49,006 nucleotides of DNA from Ignavibacteriota bacterium (GCA_002746605.1 PDPT01000051.1:1-49006); one strand, 5' to 3'; counted from the first letter of the stretch, positions 18,101-28,711 are shown. A program made the numbers and translations. Notes: generated by a model not told the origin, from the sequence alone.

Positions 18101-19434
18101 TAGTTATTGGCAGAAGAGGTTCCGTAGGAATTTTTGATAATGACGATAGACAAGTTAAAAAATACGATATCCCTTATGGTGCAGAATTACTGGTGAATGA
18201 TAATCAAAGCATAAAAAAGAAGACCCCGCTTTATAATCATGATCCTTACAATGCTGTAATTCTAACAGATAAACCTGGTAGAGTTGAATTTGTAGATTTT
18301 GTTGATAATGTAACTATTCAGCAAGTTGCTGATGACCAAACTGGGCATGTGCAAAAAGTTGTTATTGAATCAAAAGATAAAAATTTAACTCCAAGTATAA
18401 AAATAATTGATGAACAAGGTACGGAAAAAATATTTAACCTGCCTACAAGTGCATATTTGTCTGTAGATGAAGGCGAAAGAGTTGCTGCTGGTACAATTTT
18501 GGCAAAAATTTCAAAATCAGCTTCTAAATCACGAGATATTACTGGTGGTTTGCCGAGGGTTACAGAACTTTTTGAAGCAAGGAGTCCGCACGATCCTGCT
18601 GTAGTTTCAGAAATTGAAGGTGTTGTAAAATTCGGTAATAGAAAGAAAGGATCGAGAGAAATTATTGTTGAATCTTTAGATGGTGAAACACAACATGTAT
18701 ATGGTGTTCCTTATAGCAAACATATTTTGGTTCAAGAAGGTGATGAAATTCCTGCAGGTGAAAAAATAACTGATGGTCCGATAGACCCTCATGATATTCT
18801 TAAAATTAAAGGAACAAATGCAGTTCAAGAATACCTTGTTAATGAAATTCAAGATGTTTATAGATTGCAAGGTGTAAAAATAAACGATAAGCATATAGAA
18901 GTTATTGTAAAGCAAATGTTACAAAAATTTCAAGTTGTATCATCAGGTGATTCATCATTTATTGAAGAGGATTTGGTTGATAGAAGCAAGTTCATTCGTG
19001 AAAATGAACAATTAAAAACCAAATTCGTAGTTGAAGATCCTGGGGGTTCCAATTTGATGGTTGGAGACCTTCTAAGCAAAACTAAATTGAGAGAACTAAA
19101 TTCAAAATTATCAAGAAAAAAACTCGATAAAATTCAAGTTGTAGAAGCAGAACCCGCTACATTTGCCAATATATTACTTGGTATAACGCAAGCAGCATTA
19201 TCTACAGAAAGTTTCTTATCAGCAGCTTCTTTCCAAGAAACTACAAAAGTTTTAACAAATGCTTCAATTGCGGCGAAAGAGGATAACTTACTTGGATTAA
19301 AAGAAAATGTTATAATGGGTCATATTATTCCTGCCGGAACAGGGCTCAAAAAATATAAAAAGATTATTCTTACAGAAGAAGAAATTTCGGAAAAAACAGA
19401 AGAATCTGAAGTTACAGAAACTGTAGAACCGTAA
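15196..19434 (+). CDS. rpoC: DNA-directed RNA polymerase subunit beta'
   Basis: Carries the catalytic magnesium site and the clamp of RNA polymerase. 1412 residues. The N-terminal zinc finger is CACGKYKG...CDRCGVEV (near residues 65-92). The active site is [12 protein letters not shown], with three Asp residues for magnesium. The second zinc site uses the Cys of EEDCGTIRG and [14 protein letters not shown]. The C-terminal part contains [18 protein letters not shown], the trigger-loop region. The end is acidic ([15 protein letters not shown]). AAGGAG lies before the ATG. A 257-base gap with a long hairpin separates it from rpsL. Confidence 0.98.
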   Translation: MRFRNQESKIKHIDKLTVSLASPDDILSRSHGEVTKPETINYRSFRPEKDGLFCEKIFGPVKDWECACGKYKGIRYKGIVCDRCGVEVILKSVRRERMGHIGLAVPVVHIWFFKSLPSKIGNIIGMKTKELEKIIYYESYAVINPGVTGLSKKDLISEDQYYEILNSLPHDNDALEDDDPKKFVAKIGGEGVRYLLKEVNVEKVFRELKEQLKVETSQQRRKDVLKRLRVLEAFREHEGKVLNKPEWMVQSVIPVIPPELRPLVPLEGGRFATSDLNDLYRRVIIRNNRLKRLIDIKAPEVILRNEKRMLQESIDALLDNSRRSSAVRSDGNRPLKSLSDMLKGKQGRFRQNLLGKRVDYSGRSVIVVGPELQLHECGLPKDMAVELFKPFIIRKLIDRGYYKTVKSARKAVDRKEQFVWDILEKLIQGHPVLLNRAPTLHRLGIQAFQPKLIDSKAIQLHPMVCTAFNADFDGDQMAVHVPLSYEAQLEASVLMLSSHNILSPQNGSPIVVPTQDIILGCYYLTKVLPGAKGEGLKFSDSKEVIIAYDANEIDLHAKIKFKYNNEFIDTTPGRVIFNRIVPDEMGFFNELLIKKVFSGFIYKMFMKLGNKVTTKFLDNLKKLGYEYATKAGVSISFSDMIVPQEKEQLINESNRKVSSILDEHEQGLITDAERYNKIIDVWTHTTNDVSKYLTEKLKADQLGFNSLHMMVDSGARGSQEQVRQLAGMRGLMMKPQKSLSGQSGEIIENPIVANFKEGLSVLEYFISTHGARKGLADTALKTADAGYLTRRLCDVAQDVIISEEDCGTIRGVYISALKDVELEREPLAERIIGRVTQEDIYDPATDELIIESGKLINEEIAEKIDDASLDSVYIRTVLTCESKQGVCAKCYGRNLTTGNIVDIGEAVGIVAAQSIGEPGTQLTLRTFHLGGTSSRIASQSQVEASVEGIVKFDRINFVEKDDFRGTVKVVIGRRGSVGIFDNDDRQVKKYDIPYGAELLVNDNQSIKKKTPLYNHDPYNAVILTDKPGRVEFVDFVDNVTIQQVADDQTGHVQKVVIESKDKNLTPSIKIIDEQGTEKIFNLPTSAYLSVDEGERVAAGTILAKISKSASKSRDITGGLPRVTELFEARSPHDPAVVSEIEGVVKFGNRKKGSREIIVESLDGETQHVYGVPYSKHILVQEGDEIPAGEKITDGPIDPHDILKIKGTNAVQEYLVNEIQDVYRLQGVKINDKHIEVIVKQMLQKFQVVSSGDSSFIEEDLVDRSKFIRENEQLKTKFVVEDPGGSNLMVGDLLSKTKLRELNSKLSRKKLDKIQVVEAEPATFANILLGITQAALSTESFLSAASFQETTKVLTNASIAAKEDNLLGLKENVIMGHIIPAGTGLKKYKKIILTEEEISEKTEESEVTETVEP

Positions 19435-19472
19435 AAATACTGAGAAACTTCTGAAAAATTATTTTTTGTTAG

Positions 19473-19509
19473 TATCCATTATTTATTAGCAGATGATAAA
19501 TAATGGATA
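19473..19509 (+). promoter_or_regulatory. Perfect 14-bp hairpin after rpoC
   Basis: TATCCATTATTTAT (19473-19486) and ATAAATAATGGATA (19496-19509) are exact inverse repeats around a nine-base loop. No U-tract follows, so if it ends the rpoBC transcript it does so in an unusual way. RNA processing or stabilisation of the rpoC 3' end are alternatives. Confidence 0.65.
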
Positions 19510-19615
19510 ACTTAATATTATGCCTCAAGCAGATTTAAATGAAATAAAATTTGTTTAGCTAAATAAAATAAGATCATTCAGTTATAATAATATTAGAAAA
19601 AAATGAAGATTTTCC

Positions 19616-19644
19616 TTGCTTAAAAAGAGGGATATCCCTATATT
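19616..19644 (+). promoter_or_regulatory. Candidate sigma-70 promoter of the str operon
   Basis: TTGCTT (19616-19621), a 17-base spacer and TATATT (19639-19644), giving a start near 19651 and a 40-base leader before rpsL. The spacer contains the 12-base perfect palindrome AGGGATATCCCT (19628-19639), which touches the first base of the -10 element and might bind a regulator. Confidence 0.55.
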
Positions 19645-19691
19645 TTAAATCTGAATTTTTTATAAAGTGCCAAATTTAATGGAGGAAATAA

Positions 19692-20066
19692 GTGCCAACA
19701 ATAAGTCAGTTGGTTAGAAAAGGTAGAAAGCAGATAATAGCTAAAAATAAGGCTCCTGCTTTAGATGCGTGCCCTCAAAAAAGAGGAGTATGCACTCGTG
19801 TTTATACAACAACACCAAAAAAACCAAACTCAGCTCTAAGAAAAGTTGCAAGGGTTAGATTAACAAATGGCAATGAAGTTACAGCTTATATTCCGGGAGA
19901 GGGACACAATTTACAAGAGCACTCTATTGTTCTTATAAGAGGTGGAAGAGTAAAAGATTTACCCGGTGTTAGGTATCATATAATTAGAGGTGCTCTTGAT
20001 ACTAGTGGTGTGGAAGAAAGAAAAAAATCTAGATCAAAGTACGGCACAAAGAAACCAAAAAAATAG
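19692..20066 (+). CDS. rpsL: 30S ribosomal protein S12 (uS12)
   Basis: Sits at the decoding centre and controls accuracy of tRNA selection. 124 residues. [18 protein letters not shown] carries the Lys of the streptomycin-sensitive form, and [13 protein letters not shown] includes the Asp methylthiolated in other bacteria. The start is GTG with a strong GGAGGA ribosome site (19681-19686). It opens the str operon and is followed by rpsG after nine bases. The candidate promoter at 19616-19644 probably drives it. Confidence 0.98.
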   Translation: MPTISQLVRKGRKQIIAKNKAPALDACPQKRGVCTRVYTTTPKKPNSALRKVARVRLTNGNEVTAYIPGEGHNLQEHSIVLIRGGRVKDLPGVRYHIIRGALDTSGVEERKKSRSKYGTKKPKK

Positions 20067-20075
20067 ATAAGAAAA

Positions 20076-20543
20076 ATGAGAAAGAGAAGAGCAGAAAAAA
20101 GATATATAAAGCCCGATCCTAAGTACAATGATTTGTTGGTTGCAAAATTTATTAACTACATTATGTGGGATGGTAAAAAAACTATTGCAAGAAAAATTGT
20201 TTATTCAAGTTTTGAAGCTATAGAAAAGAAAACTAAAAAACCTGCTTTAGAAGTTTTTAAAAAAGCTGTAAGCAACGTTCAACCTTTGGTTGAAGTACGA
20301 AGTAGAAGAGTCGGTGGTGCTACATATCAAGTTCCTATGGAAGTTAGAGCCGAAAGAAGAATTGCACTTGCTTTCAGATGGTTAAAAAATTATGCGAGAG
20401 ATAGAAAAGATAAAACAATGACTGAAAGATTAAGTGCCGAATTATTAGCTGCTGCTAATGGTGAAGGTGCATCAGTTAAGAAAAAAGAAGATGTTCATAG
20501 AATGGCTGAAGCAAATAAAGCATTTGCTCACTTTAAATGGTAA
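20076..20543 (+). CDS. rpsG: 30S ribosomal protein S7 (uS7)
   Basis: Nucleates assembly of the 30S head and contacts tRNA in the E site; in E. coli it also represses the str mRNA. 155 residues, standard length. [16 protein letters not shown] opens the protein, [19 protein letters not shown] is the diagnostic central segment, and the C-terminus ends with [15 protein letters not shown]. It lies nine bases after rpsL and 18 before fusA, consistent with one transcript. Confidence 0.98.
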   Translation: MRKRRAEKRYIKPDPKYNDLLVAKFINYIMWDGKKTIARKIVYSSFEAIEKKTKKPALEVFKKAVSNVQPLVEVRSRRVGGATYQVPMEVRAERRIALAFRWLKNYARDRKDKTMTERLSAELLAAANGEGASVKKKEDVHRMAEANKAFAHFKW

Positions 20544-20561
20544 AGGAAAATTTTTAGATAG

Positions 20562-22658
20562 ATGGCTAAAAGAGTTGACATATCGAAAGTAAGAAATATT
20601 GGCATTATGGCTCACATAGATGCCGGTAAAACTACTACAACAGAACGTATCTTGTATTATACAGGCAGAGTTCATAAATTAGGTGAAGTACACGATGGTG
20701 CTGCAACAATGGATTGGATGGAGCAAGAGAAAGAACGAGGGATTACTATCACAAGTGCAGCTACTACAACACAATGGAGAGGGCATCAAATAAATATTAT
20801 TGATACACCCGGACACGTTGATTTTACTGTTGAAGTTGAAAGGTCTCTAAGAGTTCTCGATGCAGCTATTGCACTTTTTTGTGCAGTAGGCGGTGTTGAG
20901 CCTCAGTCGGAAACAGTTTGGAGACAAGCAGACAAATATAAAGTCCCAAGAGTTGCTTTCGTTAATAAAATGGATAGAGTTGGGGCTGATTTCTATAATG
21001 CCGTTGATATGATGAAAGAAAGATTGAAAGCCAATGCAGTTCCAATAACACTGCCAATAGGTGAAGGTGATATGTTTGCTGGTGTTATAGATCTTATGAC
21101 AATGAAAGCCCGAATGTACAACGAAGACTCACTTGGTACCAAGTTTGAGGATATCGAAATCCCACAAGATTTAGTTCCTATAGCGAATAAATATAGAACT
21201 TTAATGCTAGAAGCGGTATCGGATGTTGATGATACTTTGTTAGAAAAATATCTCGAGGGTGAAGAGATTACAGAAGAAGAAATCTTAAAAGTTCTTCGTA
21301 AAGCTACAATGGAATTGAAAATTATTCCTGTAATATGCGGTTCATCTTTCAAGAATAAAGGTGTACAAAAATTATTGGATACTGTTGTTGATGTGTTGCC
21401 TTCACCGCTTGATACAAAAGAAATTTTGGCTCATCACATTCATAGAGATGACAAAGTAGTAAGAAAAATTGATACTAATGAAAAAATTACTGGATTAGCA
21501 TTTAAAATTATGACTGATCCTTATGTTGGTAAACTTGCTTTTGTCAGATTATACTCGGGTACGTTAAAAGCAGGTTCGTATATTTATAATTCTGTTTCCG
21601 GAAAAAAAGAAAGAGTTGGAAGAATACTCCAAATGCATGCAAATCACCGTGAAGATATGGATGAGATTAGAGCCGGAGATATCGCTGCTTTGGTCGGATT
21701 AAAAAATACAAGAACCGGTGATACACTTTGTACTGAAGATGATCCTATTGTTTTAGAAAAAATGGCATTCCCTGAACCTGTAATTCAAATTGCTATTGAA
21801 CCCAAAACTAAAGCTGATCAAGATAAATTATCCGAAGCATTACAAAAATTATCTGATGAAGATCCTACATTCAAAGTTTTTGTTGATGATGAAACCAATC
21901 AAACATTAATAAGCGGTATGGGTGAACTTCATCTTGAGATTTTAGTTGATAGAATGAAACGTGAATTCAAAGTTGATGCAAATATTGGTAAACCTCAAGT
22001 TGCTTATAGAGAAACTATTACAGAATCTGTTCAAGCTGAAGGTAAATTTGTAAAGCAAAGTGGTGGTAGAGGTAAATACGGTCATGTTTGGTTAGAAGTT
22101 ACTCCAAATGAACCTGGTAAAGGATTTAAATTTGAAAATGCAATTGTAGGTGGTGCTGTACCTAAGGAATATATTAATCCTGTATCTAATGGTGTGCAAG
22201 AAGCTATGAGAAATGGTGTCGTTGCAGGCTATCAAATGGTTGATGTAAAAGTTAAACTTTATGATGGTTCGTACCATGATGTAGATAGTGATGAGGTTTC
22301 ATTTAAAGTTGCTGGCTCTATGGCATTTCGAAATGCAGCTAAAAGAGCAAAGCCAATGATTTTGGAGCCATTAATGAATGTTGAAGTAACAACGCCTGAA
22401 GAGTATCTTGGTGATGTAATGGGCGATTTGAACTCAAGACGTGGCAAAATAGAAGGATTTAATCCTAGAAAAGATGCACAAATTATTAAAGCAATTGTAC
22501 CTTTGGCAGAAATGTTTGGGTATGCAACAACAATTAGATCTATGACCCAGGGAAGGGCGATATATTCTATGCAATTTGCACATTATGCTCAAGTACCAAA
22601 GTCAGTTTCTGATGAAATAGTAGAAAAAACAAATTCGAATAAAAATTTAACAGATTAA
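20562..22658 (+). CDS. fusA: Elongation factor G
   Basis: GTPase that moves tRNA and mRNA through the ribosome and, with recycling factor, splits post-termination ribosomes. 698 residues. G1 is [14 protein letters not shown]2 lies in [12 protein letters not shown]3 is DTPGHVDFT and G4 is NKMDR. Domain II contains [17 protein letters not shown] and domain IV contains [13 protein letters not shown]; domain V ends with [16 protein letters not shown]. Length and motifs match ordinary EF-G of the str operon rather than a paralogue. Confidence 0.98.
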   Translation: MAKRVDISKVRNIGIMAHIDAGKTTTTERILYYTGRVHKLGEVHDGAATMDWMEQEKERGITITSAATTTQWRGHQINIIDTPGHVDFTVEVERSLRVLDAAIALFCAVGGVEPQSETVWRQADKYKVPRVAFVNKMDRVGADFYNAVDMMKERLKANAVPITLPIGEGDMFAGVIDLMTMKARMYNEDSLGTKFEDIEIPQDLVPIANKYRTLMLEAVSDVDDTLLEKYLEGEEITEEEILKVLRKATMELKIIPVICGSSFKNKGVQKLLDTVVDVLPSPLDTKEILAHHIHRDDKVVRKIDTNEKITGLAFKIMTDPYVGKLAFVRLYSGTLKAGSYIYNSVSGKKERVGRILQMHANHREDMDEIRAGDIAALVGLKNTRTGDTLCTEDDPIVLEKMAFPEPVIQIAIEPKTKADQDKLSEALQKLSDEDPTFKVFVDDETNQTLISGMGELHLEILVDRMKREFKVDANIGKPQVAYRETITESVQAEGKFVKQSGGRGKYGHVWLEVTPNEPGKGFKFENAIVGGAVPKEYINPVSNGVQEAMRNGVVAGYQMVDVKVKLYDGSYHDVDSDEVSFKVAGSMAFRNAAKRAKPMILEPLMNVEVTTPEEYLGDVMGDLNSRRGKIEGFNPRKDAQIIKAIVPLAEMFGYATTIRSMTQGRAIYSMQFAHYAQVPKSVSDEIVEKTNSNKNLTD

Positions 22659-22688
22659 AATAGAGAGAAAACCACAAGGAGATAACCA

Positions 22689-23897
22689 ATGGCAAAAGAA
22701 AAATTTGATAGGAGTAAGCCACACGTTAATATTGGAACGATAGGACATGTTGATCATGGTAAAACAACATTAACTGCTGCTATCACAATGGCTTTAGCAA
22801 AAAAAGGATGGTCAGAAAAAAGAACATTCGATAGTATTGATAATGCCCCCGAAGAAAGAGAAAGAGGTATTACAATTGCAACCGCTCACGTAGAGTATTC
22901 AACAGAAAAAAGACATTATGCACACGTAGATTGTCCTGGTCATGCTGATTATGTTAAGAACATGATTACCGGTGCTGCTCAAATGGACGGTGCTATTCTT
23001 GTTGTAGCTGCAACTGATGGACCTATGCCTCAAACAAGAGAGCATATTTTGTTAGCTCGGCAGGTAGGGGTACCAAAAATTGTAGTATTTATGAATAAAG
23101 TTGATATGGTTGACGATCCTGAATTATTAGAATTGGTTGAAATGGAATTGAGAGAATTATTATCAGAATATGAATTCCCTGGTGATGATATTCCGATAAT
23201 CAAGGGTTCAGCTCTTCAAGCTCTTGAAGCCGCAAGTGGTGACGATATAGATGTAGCTGATGAAAGATTGAATTGCATTTGGGAACTTATGGATGCCGTT
23301 GATGAGTATGTTCCTGTTCCTGAAAGAGATTCAGACAAACCATTTATTATGCCAGTGGAAGACGTTTTCTCAATTACTGGTCGTGGTACAGTTGCAACTG
23401 GTAGAGTTGAAAGAGGTCAAGTAAAACTTAACGAAGAAGTTGAGCTAATTGGTCTTGGAATGAAAAAGAAAACAGTTGTTACAGGTATCGAAATGTTCAG
23501 AAAAGAACTTGATTCTGCAATGGCTGGTGATAATGCTGGTATTTTGATGAGAGGTATCAATAAAGATGAAATTGAAAGAGGTATGGTATTAGCTAAACCC
23601 GGATCGATTACACCTCACACAAAATTTGAAGGTGAAGTTTATATTTTGTCAAAAGATGAAGGTGGAAGACATACACCTTTCTTTAACGGTTACAGACCAC
23701 AATTTTACTTTAGAACAACTGATGTAACAGGTGTTGCTACCTTGCCTGAAGGTACAGAAATGGTAATGCCGGGTGATAAAGTTAACTTAAAAGTTGACTT
23801 GATTTCTGAAATTGCTATGGATGAAGGATTGAAATTCTCAATCCGTGAAGGTGGTAGAACAGTTGGTGCCGGTGTAGTAACTAAGATATTTGAATAA
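22689..23897 (+). CDS. tuf: Elongation factor Tu
   Basis: GTPase that delivers aminoacyl-tRNA to the ribosomal A site. 402 residues. G1 is GHVDHGKTT, switch I holds [15 protein letters not shown]3 is DCPGHADY and G4 is NKVD. Domain II contains [17 protein letters not shown] and domain III contains [22 protein letters not shown] precedes the ATG. This is the only tuf in the window: the second position common in bacteria, after tRNA-Thr and before secE, holds rpmG instead. A stable hairpin follows. Confidence 0.98.
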   Translation: MAKEKFDRSKPHVNIGTIGHVDHGKTTLTAAITMALAKKGWSEKRTFDSIDNAPEERERGITIATAHVEYSTEKRHYAHVDCPGHADYVKNMITGAAQMDGAILVVAATDGPMPQTREHILLARQVGVPKIVVFMNKVDMVDDPELLELVEMELRELLSEYEFPGDDIPIIKGSALQALEAASGDDIDVADERLNCIWELMDAVDEYVPVPERDSDKPFIMPVEDVFSITGRGTVATGRVERGQVKLNEEVELIGLGMKKKTVVTGIEMFRKELDSAMAGDNAGILMRGINKDEIERGMVLAKPGSITPHTKFEGEVYILSKDEGGRHTPFFNGYRPQFYFRTTDVTGVATLPEGTEMVMPGDKVNLKVDLISEIAMDEGLKFSIREGGRTVGAGVVTKIFE

Positions 23898-23915
23898 TAT
23901 TATTTTTTAATTAAA

Positions 23916-23941
23916 TGCTTGGGAAGTAAAATTCCCAAGCA
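23916..23941 (+). promoter_or_regulatory. Hairpin between tuf and rpsJ
   Basis: TGCTTGGGAA (23916-23925) and TTCCCAAGCA (23932-23941) form a perfect 10-base-pair stem with a six-base loop. No U-tract follows (the next bases are ATAAATTTAA). It marks the boundary between the str and S10 groups and may act as a partial terminator or processing site. Confidence 0.65.
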
Positions 23942-23963
23942 ATAAATTTAATTTGGAGAAAAA

Positions 23964-24272
23964 GTGCCTGGTCAAAAGATAAGAATAAGATTAAAATCAT
24001 ACGATCATATTTTGATTGACAAATCAACGGATAAGATTATTAAAACTGTAAAAAGTACGGGAGCTGTAGTTTCAGGTCCAATACCTTTGCCGACTAATAA
24101 AACGGTTTATACGGTCTTGAAATCTCCTCATGTTGATAAAAAATCAAGAGAGCAATTTGAAATCAGATCGCACAAAAGAATAATAGATATTCATAATTCA
24201 AATAATAAAACCGTCGATTCACTAAGTAAATTAGATATTCCGGCGGGTGTTGATATAGAGATTAAGTTATAG
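23964..24272 (+). CDS. rpsJ: 30S ribosomal protein S10 (uS10)
   Basis: Head protein of the small subunit; in other bacteria it also joins NusB in antitermination complexes. 102 residues. [14 protein letters not shown] opens the protein and [29 protein letters not shown], spread over residues 33-61, is diagnostic. The start is GTG after TTGGAGAA, a good ribosome site. It is the first gene of the S10 group, 66 bases after tuf with a hairpin between. Confidence 0.98.
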   Translation: MPGQKIRIRLKSYDHILIDKSTDKIIKTVKSTGAVVSGPIPLPTNKTVYTVLKSPHVDKKSREQFEIRSHKRIIDIHNSNNKTVDSLSKLDIPAGVDIEIKL

Positions 24273-24282
24273 AGGATTTATA

Positions 24283-24906
24283 ATGCCTGGGTTATTAGGT
24301 AAAAAAATAGGAATGACAAGTATTTTTACTGAAGATGGTAATTCGCAGCCTACAACAGTACTTGAAGTAGGACCATGTAAAGTATGTTCAAAAAGAACTA
24401 TTGAGAAAGATGGATATAAGTCCGTTCAGCTTGGATATGGAAAAGTTAAAGAGAAAAAATTAAATAAAAGTCAAAAAGGTTATTTCAATTCAATTAAACA
24501 AGAGCCATCTAAAATATTGAAAGAATTTCAAAACTTTGATAATTATGATGAGCTTAAAGTAGGCGATGAACTAAATGTTGAAATGTTTAATGTTGGTGAA
24601 AAAGTTGTTGTAACTGGTGTTAGTAAAGGTAAAGGTTTTCAAGGCGTTATGAAAAGACACGGTTTTGGTGGTGTTGGTGGTACAACTCATGGTCAAGGTG
24701 ATAGATTACGTGCTCCAGGTTCAATAGGTCAAAGTTCATATCCCTCAAGAGTATTTAAAGGAACAAGAATGGCTGGTAGAACTGGAAATCAAAAAACAAG
24801 TACAAAAAACTTAAAAATAATTAAAATTGTTCCTGAAGAAAATTTAATATTTGTAAAAGGTGCTGTACCGGGTGCAGTTAATTCTTTAATAGAAATCAAT
24901 AAGTAA
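24283..24906 (+). CDS. rplC: 50S ribosomal protein L3 (uL3)
   Basis: Early assembly protein whose long loop reaches the peptidyl-transferase centre. 207 residues. The N-terminal GLLGKKIGMTSIF, the central VTGVSKGKGFQGVMKRHGF and the loop with GSIGQSSYPSRVFKGTRM are all typical, including the Gln methylated in E. coli. It follows rpsJ by ten bases and precedes rplD by 11. Confidence 0.98.
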   Translation: MPGLLGKKIGMTSIFTEDGNSQPTTVLEVGPCKVCSKRTIEKDGYKSVQLGYGKVKEKKLNKSQKGYFNSIKQEPSKILKEFQNFDNYDELKVGDELNVEMFNVGEKVVVTGVSKGKGFQGVMKRHGFGGVGGTTHGQGDRLRAPGSIGQSSYPSRVFKGTRMAGRTGNQKTSTKNLKIIKIVPEENLIFVKGAVPGAVNSLIEINK

Positions 24907-24917
24907 TTGGTAAAGAA

Positions 24918-25544
24918 ATGAAATTAGATGTTTATAAAATAGATGGTTCAAAAAGCGGTGAAACAATTTCACTAAATAAAAATATTTTTGGAATTGAACC
25001 AAATGACCATGTTATATATTTAAGTGTAAAAGCTCATCTTGCTAATAGAAGACAAGGTACACATAAAGCTAAAGAGAGAAGTGAGGTAAGCGGTGGCGGA
25101 AGAAAACCTTGGAAGCAAAAAGGCAGAGGAACTGCAAGAGCAGGTACAAGCAGATCCCCACTTTGGGTTGGTGGTGGAACAATTTTTGGACCACGTCCAA
25201 GAAATTATTCACAAAGCATAAATAAAAAAGTGAATAAATTAGCAAGAAAATCAGCTCTCTCTCATAAAGCAAAAGCTGAACAAATAGTAGTAGTTGAAGA
25301 TTTTAACTTTGCAGAACCTAAAACTAAAAATTTTGTTGGGATGTTAAAATCATTAAATATTACCGGAAAAAAAACATTACTTTTAACTACTGAGCATTCG
25401 GAAAATATCTATAAATCAGGTAGAAATATTCCAAAAGTAAATATACTCGAAGCAAATAATGCTTCAACTTATGATTTGTTAAATAATCAAGTTTTATTGG
25501 TGCAAAAAAGTGCCGTAGAAAAAATTGTTAATTCGTTAAATTAA
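24918..25544 (+). CDS. rplD: 50S ribosomal protein L4 (uL4)
   Basis: Lines the peptide exit tunnel; in E. coli it also represses the S10 operon. 208 residues. The extended loop reads GGGRKPWKQKGRGTARAGTS, the macrolide-associated region in wild-type form, followed by SPLWVGGGTIFGP. The C-terminal part is less conserved (LLNNQVLLVQKSAVEKI). No L4-type leader structure is recognisable before rpsJ, so autoregulation by L4 is not supported here. Confidence 0.97.
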   Translation: MKLDVYKIDGSKSGETISLNKNIFGIEPNDHVIYLSVKAHLANRRQGTHKAKERSEVSGGGRKPWKQKGRGTARAGTSRSPLWVGGGTIFGPRPRNYSQSINKKVNKLARKSALSHKAKAEQIVVVEDFNFAEPKTKNFVGMLKSLNITGKKTLLLTTEHSENIYKSGRNIPKVNILEANNASTYDLLNNQVLLVQKSAVEKIVNSLN

Positions 25545-25559
25545 TTAGTTTGGTAAGAA

Positions 25560-25853
25560 ATGCGAAAAGTATTAGTTAGACCTTTAATTACAGAAAAAAT
25601 GAATGATCTTACTGAAAGTCAAAGTAAGTACGGCTTTATGGTAAATATTAATTCAAATAAGATTGAAATTAAAAAAGCAATTAAAGCAAAATTTAATGTA
25701 GATGTCGTTGATATTAACACCATAAAAATGAAGGGTAAAACAAAAACACAATTTACACGAAAAGGTAAATTTGAAGGAAAAGCACCTGCATATAAAAAAG
25801 CAATTGTTACACTAAAAGAAGGTCAAACAATAGACTTATTTGAAGAAGTATAG
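25560..25853 (+). CDS. rplW: 50S ribosomal protein L23 (uL23)
   Basis: Surrounds the tunnel exit and docks trigger factor and the signal recognition particle. 97 residues. VLVRPLITEKMNDL at the start, FMVNINSNKIEIKKAIKAKF in the middle and the YKKAIVTLKEGQ end fit the family. The ATG directly follows a TGGTAAGA stretch with a weak ribosome site. It lies 15 bases after rplD and 20 before rplB. Confidence 0.97.
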   Translation: MRKVLVRPLITEKMNDLTESQSKYGFMVNINSNKIEIKKAIKAKFNVDVVDINTIKMKGKTKTQFTRKGKFEGKAPAYKKAIVTLKEGQTIDLFEEV

Positions 25854-25873
25854 TTTTGAATTGGAGCAGATAA

Positions 25874-26701
25874 ATGGCTATTAGAAAATATAAACCAAAT
25901 ACACCTGGAACAAGATTTATGTCGGTTTCTTCTTTTGAAGAAATTACAAAAAAAGAACCTGAAAAATCATTGACGGTATCTTTATATAAAACAGGTGGAA
26001 GAAATAATAAAGGTAGAATTACTACAAGACATCGTGGTGGTGGTCATAAAAGAAAATACAGAATTATTGATTTCAAAAGAAACAAAGATGGGATTCCCGC
26101 AAAAGTGTTTTCGATTGAATATGATCCTAACAGATCGGCAAGAATAGCTCTTTTACATTATGTTGATGGAGAAAAAAGATATATTTTAGCTCCCAATGGT
26201 TTGAATGTAGGTGATAAAGTAATGTCAGGAAAAGGAAGTGAAATTAAAGTAGGAAACTCCTTAAAACTTAAAGATTTACCAGTTGGTAGCGTTATTCATA
26301 ATGTTGAAATGAAACCTGGCAAAGGTGGCCAGCTTGGAAGATCAGCAGGAACCGGAATTCAACTCCTTGCAAAAGAAGGAAAATACGCTCACTTAAAAAT
26401 GCCATCGGGCGAAGTAAGATTGATAAGTTTAGAATGCAAGGCTACTTACGGAGTAATCGGTAATGCCTCGCACGAAAATGTTATGATTGGTAAAGCGGGA
26501 AGAACAAGATGGTTAGGCAGAAGACCTAAAGTAAGAGGCGTTGTGATGAATCCTGTAGATCATCCAATGGGTGGTGGAGAAGGTAGAACTTCCGGTGGAG
26601 GGCATCCTGTTTCGCCATGGGGACAAGCTGCAAAAGGGCTAAAAACTCGTAAAGTAAGAAAAGAATCAAATAAATTTATTATAAAACGTAGAAAAGGTTA
26701 A
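25874..26701 (+). CDS. rplB: 50S ribosomal protein L2 (uL2)
   Basis: Needed for subunit joining and peptidyl-transferase activity. 275 residues. [16 protein letters not shown] near residue 55, the SH3-like centre with [18 protein letters not shown], and the conserved [15 protein letters not shown] segment near residue 224 include the essential His. The C-terminus is very basic (KFIIKRRKG). GGAG precedes the ATG. It lies 20 bases after rplW and seven before rpsS. Confidence 0.98.
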   Translation: MAIRKYKPNTPGTRFMSVSSFEEITKKEPEKSLTVSLYKTGGRNNKGRITTRHRGGGHKRKYRIIDFKRNKDGIPAKVFSIEYDPNRSARIALLHYVDGEKRYILAPNGLNVGDKVMSGKGSEIKVGNSLKLKDLPVGSVIHNVEMKPGKGGQLGRSAGTGIQLLAKEGKYAHLKMPSGEVRLISLECKATYGVIGNASHENVMIGKAGRTRWLGRRPKVRGVVMNPVDHPMGGGEGRTSGGGHPVSPWGQAAKGLKTRKVRKESNKFIIKRRKG

Positions 26702-26708
26702 TTAAGAT

Positions 26709-26996
26709 ATGCCAAGATCCGTAAAAAAAGGTCCGTTTATAGACATTAAGTTGTTAGCAAAAATTAGAAAGATGAACGAATCAGGTCAAAAGAAAATTAT
26801 AAAAACTTGGTCAAGAGCAAGTACAATTTCGCCTGAGTTTGTTGGACACACAATTGCGGTGCATAACGGTAACAAAATGATACCGGTTTATATTTCTGAA
26901 AATATGGTTGGTCATAAATTAGGTGAATTTTCACCGACAAGAATATTTCGTGGTCATCCCGGAACAAAAGCTGAAAAAGCTTCAAGAATGAAATAA
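26709..26996 (+). CDS. rpsS: 30S ribosomal protein S19 (uS19)
   Basis: Head protein that forms a complex with S13 and contacts A-site tRNA. 95 residues. [15 protein letters not shown] opens it, followed by [24 protein letters not shown] (spread over residues 32-55) and the end segment [13 protein letters not shown]. It lies seven bases after rplB and 20 before rplV, tightly packed in the S10 group. Confidence 0.98.
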   Translation: MPRSVKKGPFIDIKLLAKIRKMNESGQKKIIKTWSRASTISPEFVGHTIAVHNGNKMIPVYISENMVGHKLGEFSPTRIFRGHPGTKAEKASRMK

Positions 26997-27016
26997 AAGG
27001 TTTAAGGAATTTATAA

Positions 27017-27376
27017 ATGGAAGCAAAAGCTACAAACAAATATATTAGAACCTCACCAAGAAAAATGAGATTGGTGATTGACTTAATAAGAGGAAAATCT
27101 GTTGATGAAGCTATAGAATTATTACATTTTAATCCTAAGCAAGCAGCAAAAGATGCCGAACATGTCTTAAAATCGGCAGTTTCCAATCTCTTTAATAAAG
27201 ATGAAGAAACAAGGCATGAACCATCGGATTTATATGTAAAAGAAGCTTACGTAAATCAAGGTCCGGCATTAAAAAGATTATTACCTGCTCCTATGGGAAG
27301 AGCCTATAGAGTTAGAAAACGTTCTAATCATTTAACCATTGTTGTAGCGTTAAAAAGAAAATTGCAGGAGGCATAG
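27017..27376 (+). CDS. rplV: 50S ribosomal protein L22 (uL22)
   Basis: Its hairpin forms part of the exit-tunnel constriction. 119 residues. [19 protein letters not shown] near the start, the [16 protein letters not shown] segment, and the tunnel loop [19 protein letters not shown] are as expected for a macrolide-sensitive L22. AAGGAA precedes the ATG. Its last codons contain AGGAGG (27366-27371), the ribosome site for rpsC two bases downstream. Confidence 0.98.
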   Translation: MEAKATNKYIRTSPRKMRLVIDLIRGKSVDEAIELLHFNPKQAAKDAEHVLKSAVSNLFNKDEETRHEPSDLYVKEAYVNQGPALKRLLPAPMGRAYRVRKRSNHLTIVVALKRKLQEA

Positions 27377-27378
27377 AG

Positions 27379-28020
27379 TTGGGTCAAAAAACAAATCCTA
27401 TTGGTTTAAGAGTTGGAATTATTAGAGGCTGGGAATCAAATTGGTTCGAAGATAAAAGTTATGCAACCAAACTAAAGGAAGATAGTGTAATAAGGAAGTA
27501 TATTAAACAAAGATTACCAAAAGCAGGTGTTTCAAGAATAATTATTAATAGGACATCTAAAAATGTTATCTTAACAATACATACTTCTAGACCCGGAGTT
27601 GTTATTGGAAAAAGTGGTAAAGAAATTACACAATTGGAACAAGAACTTAAAAAGTTGATAGATAAAGAGGTCAAAGTTCAAATCAGTGAAATTAAAAGAC
27701 CTGAACTTGATGCGTACTTAGTCGGTGAAAATATTGCCAATCAATTAAAAGGAAGAATTTCTTTTAGAAGGGCAATGAAACAAGCAATCACTTCATCGAT
27801 GAGAATGGGTGCAGAAGGAATTAGAGTTATGTGTTCAGGGAGATTGGGCGGTGCGGAAATGGCAAGAACCGAACAATACAAGGAAGGAAGAATTCCTTTA
27901 CATACGCTTAGAGCTGATATAGATTATGCTTCAACAACTTCTTATACAATATATGGAGCCATTGGTGTTAAAGTTTGGATTTGCCGTGGCGAAATTTTAG
28001 GAAAAAGAGTTACAGATTAA
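27379..28020 (+). CDS. rpsC: 30S ribosomal protein S3 (uS3)
   Basis: Forms the mRNA entry channel with S4 and S5 and helps unwind mRNA. 213 residues. [19 protein letters not shown] starts it; the KH domain has the loop [10 protein letters not shown] near residue 75; the C-terminal domain has [16 protein letters not shown] and ends GILG-like EILGKRVTD. The start is TTG with AGGAGG seven bases before it, inside rplV. It lies 21 bases before rplP. Confidence 0.98.
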   Translation: MGQKTNPIGLRVGIIRGWESNWFEDKSYATKLKEDSVIRKYIKQRLPKAGVSRIIINRTSKNVILTIHTSRPGVVIGKSGKEITQLEQELKKLIDKEVKVQISEIKRPELDAYLVGENIANQLKGRISFRRAMKQAITSSMRMGAEGIRVMCSGRLGGAEMARTEQYKEGRIPLHTLRADIDYASTTSYTIYGAIGVKVWICRGEILGKRVTD

Positions 28021-28041
28021 GATTATAGGGAATATTGAAAT

Positions 28042-28458
28042 ATGTTAATGCCAAAAAGAGTAAAATTTAGAAAATCACAACGTGGAAAAATGCGTGGAAA
28101 AGCTACCAGAGGAGCTAAAGTAAGTTTCGGTGATCATGGATTAAAAGCTCTTGAACCAGCATGGATTACAAGCAGACAAATAGAAGCATGTAGAGTTGCA
28201 ATAACAAGAAAAATGAAAAGAGACGGTAAAGTTTGGATAAGAATATTTCCTGACAAGCCAATTTCTAAAAAACCATTAGAAACAAGGATGGGTAAAGGTA
28301 AAGGGGCACCTGAGTTTTGGGTTGCACCTGTAAGACCTGGCAGAATTATGTTTGAGGTTGCTGGAGTTTCAAAAAATTTAGCACTTGAAGCTCTGCATTT
28401 GGCATCTCATAAATTGCCTATTAAAACAAAAGTAGTAACAAGACCAGATTACGAATAA
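28042..28458 (+). CDS. rplP: 50S ribosomal protein L16 (uL16)
   Basis: Contacts A-site tRNA and stabilises the 23S core late in assembly. 138 residues. [16 protein letters not shown] opens it, and [32 protein letters not shown] and [14 protein letters not shown] are diagnostic. The Arg of EAxRVAITR and the typical length support ordinary function. It lies 21 bases after rpsC and 15 before rpmC. Confidence 0.98.
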   Translation: MLMPKRVKFRKSQRGKMRGKATRGAKVSFGDHGLKALEPAWITSRQIEACRVAITRKMKRDGKVWIRIFPDKPISKKPLETRMGKGKGAPEFWVAPVRPGRIMFEVAGVSKNLALEALHLASHKLPIKTKVVTRPDYE

Positions 28459-28473
28459 AATATTGAGTTTTTT

Positions 28474-28689
28474 ATGAAAATGTATGAAATAAAAGAAATG
28501 ACTGATGAAGAAATCGTTAAGAGAATTGAAGAAGAAGAAAATAATTTAATTGACTTAAGATTTCAACATGAACTAAAAAATTTAACAAATACAGCTAAAT
28601 TGAAGTCAACTAAAAAAGACATAGCAAGGTTAAAAACCGTTTTAACAGAAAGACAATTAAAAGTGTCTTCGGAAAAAGAAGATAAATAA
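28474..28689 (+). CDS. rpmC: 50S ribosomal protein L29 (uL29)
   Basis: Small two-helix protein at the tunnel exit near L23. 71 residues. EIKEMTDEEIVKRIEEEE starts it, and LIDLRFQHELKNLTNTAKL is the diagnostic second helix, followed by KDIARLKTVLTERQ. A short charged tail (SSEKEDK) is added. The ATG at 28474 is the first of two close starts; the second, at 28480, would remove two residues. Confidence 0.95.
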   Translation: MKMYEIKEMTDEEIVKRIEEEENNLIDLRFQHELKNLTNTAKLKSTKKDIARLKTVLTERQLKVSSEKEDK

Positions 28690-28711
28690 TTCAGGAGAGA
28701 TTCTAAAATAA

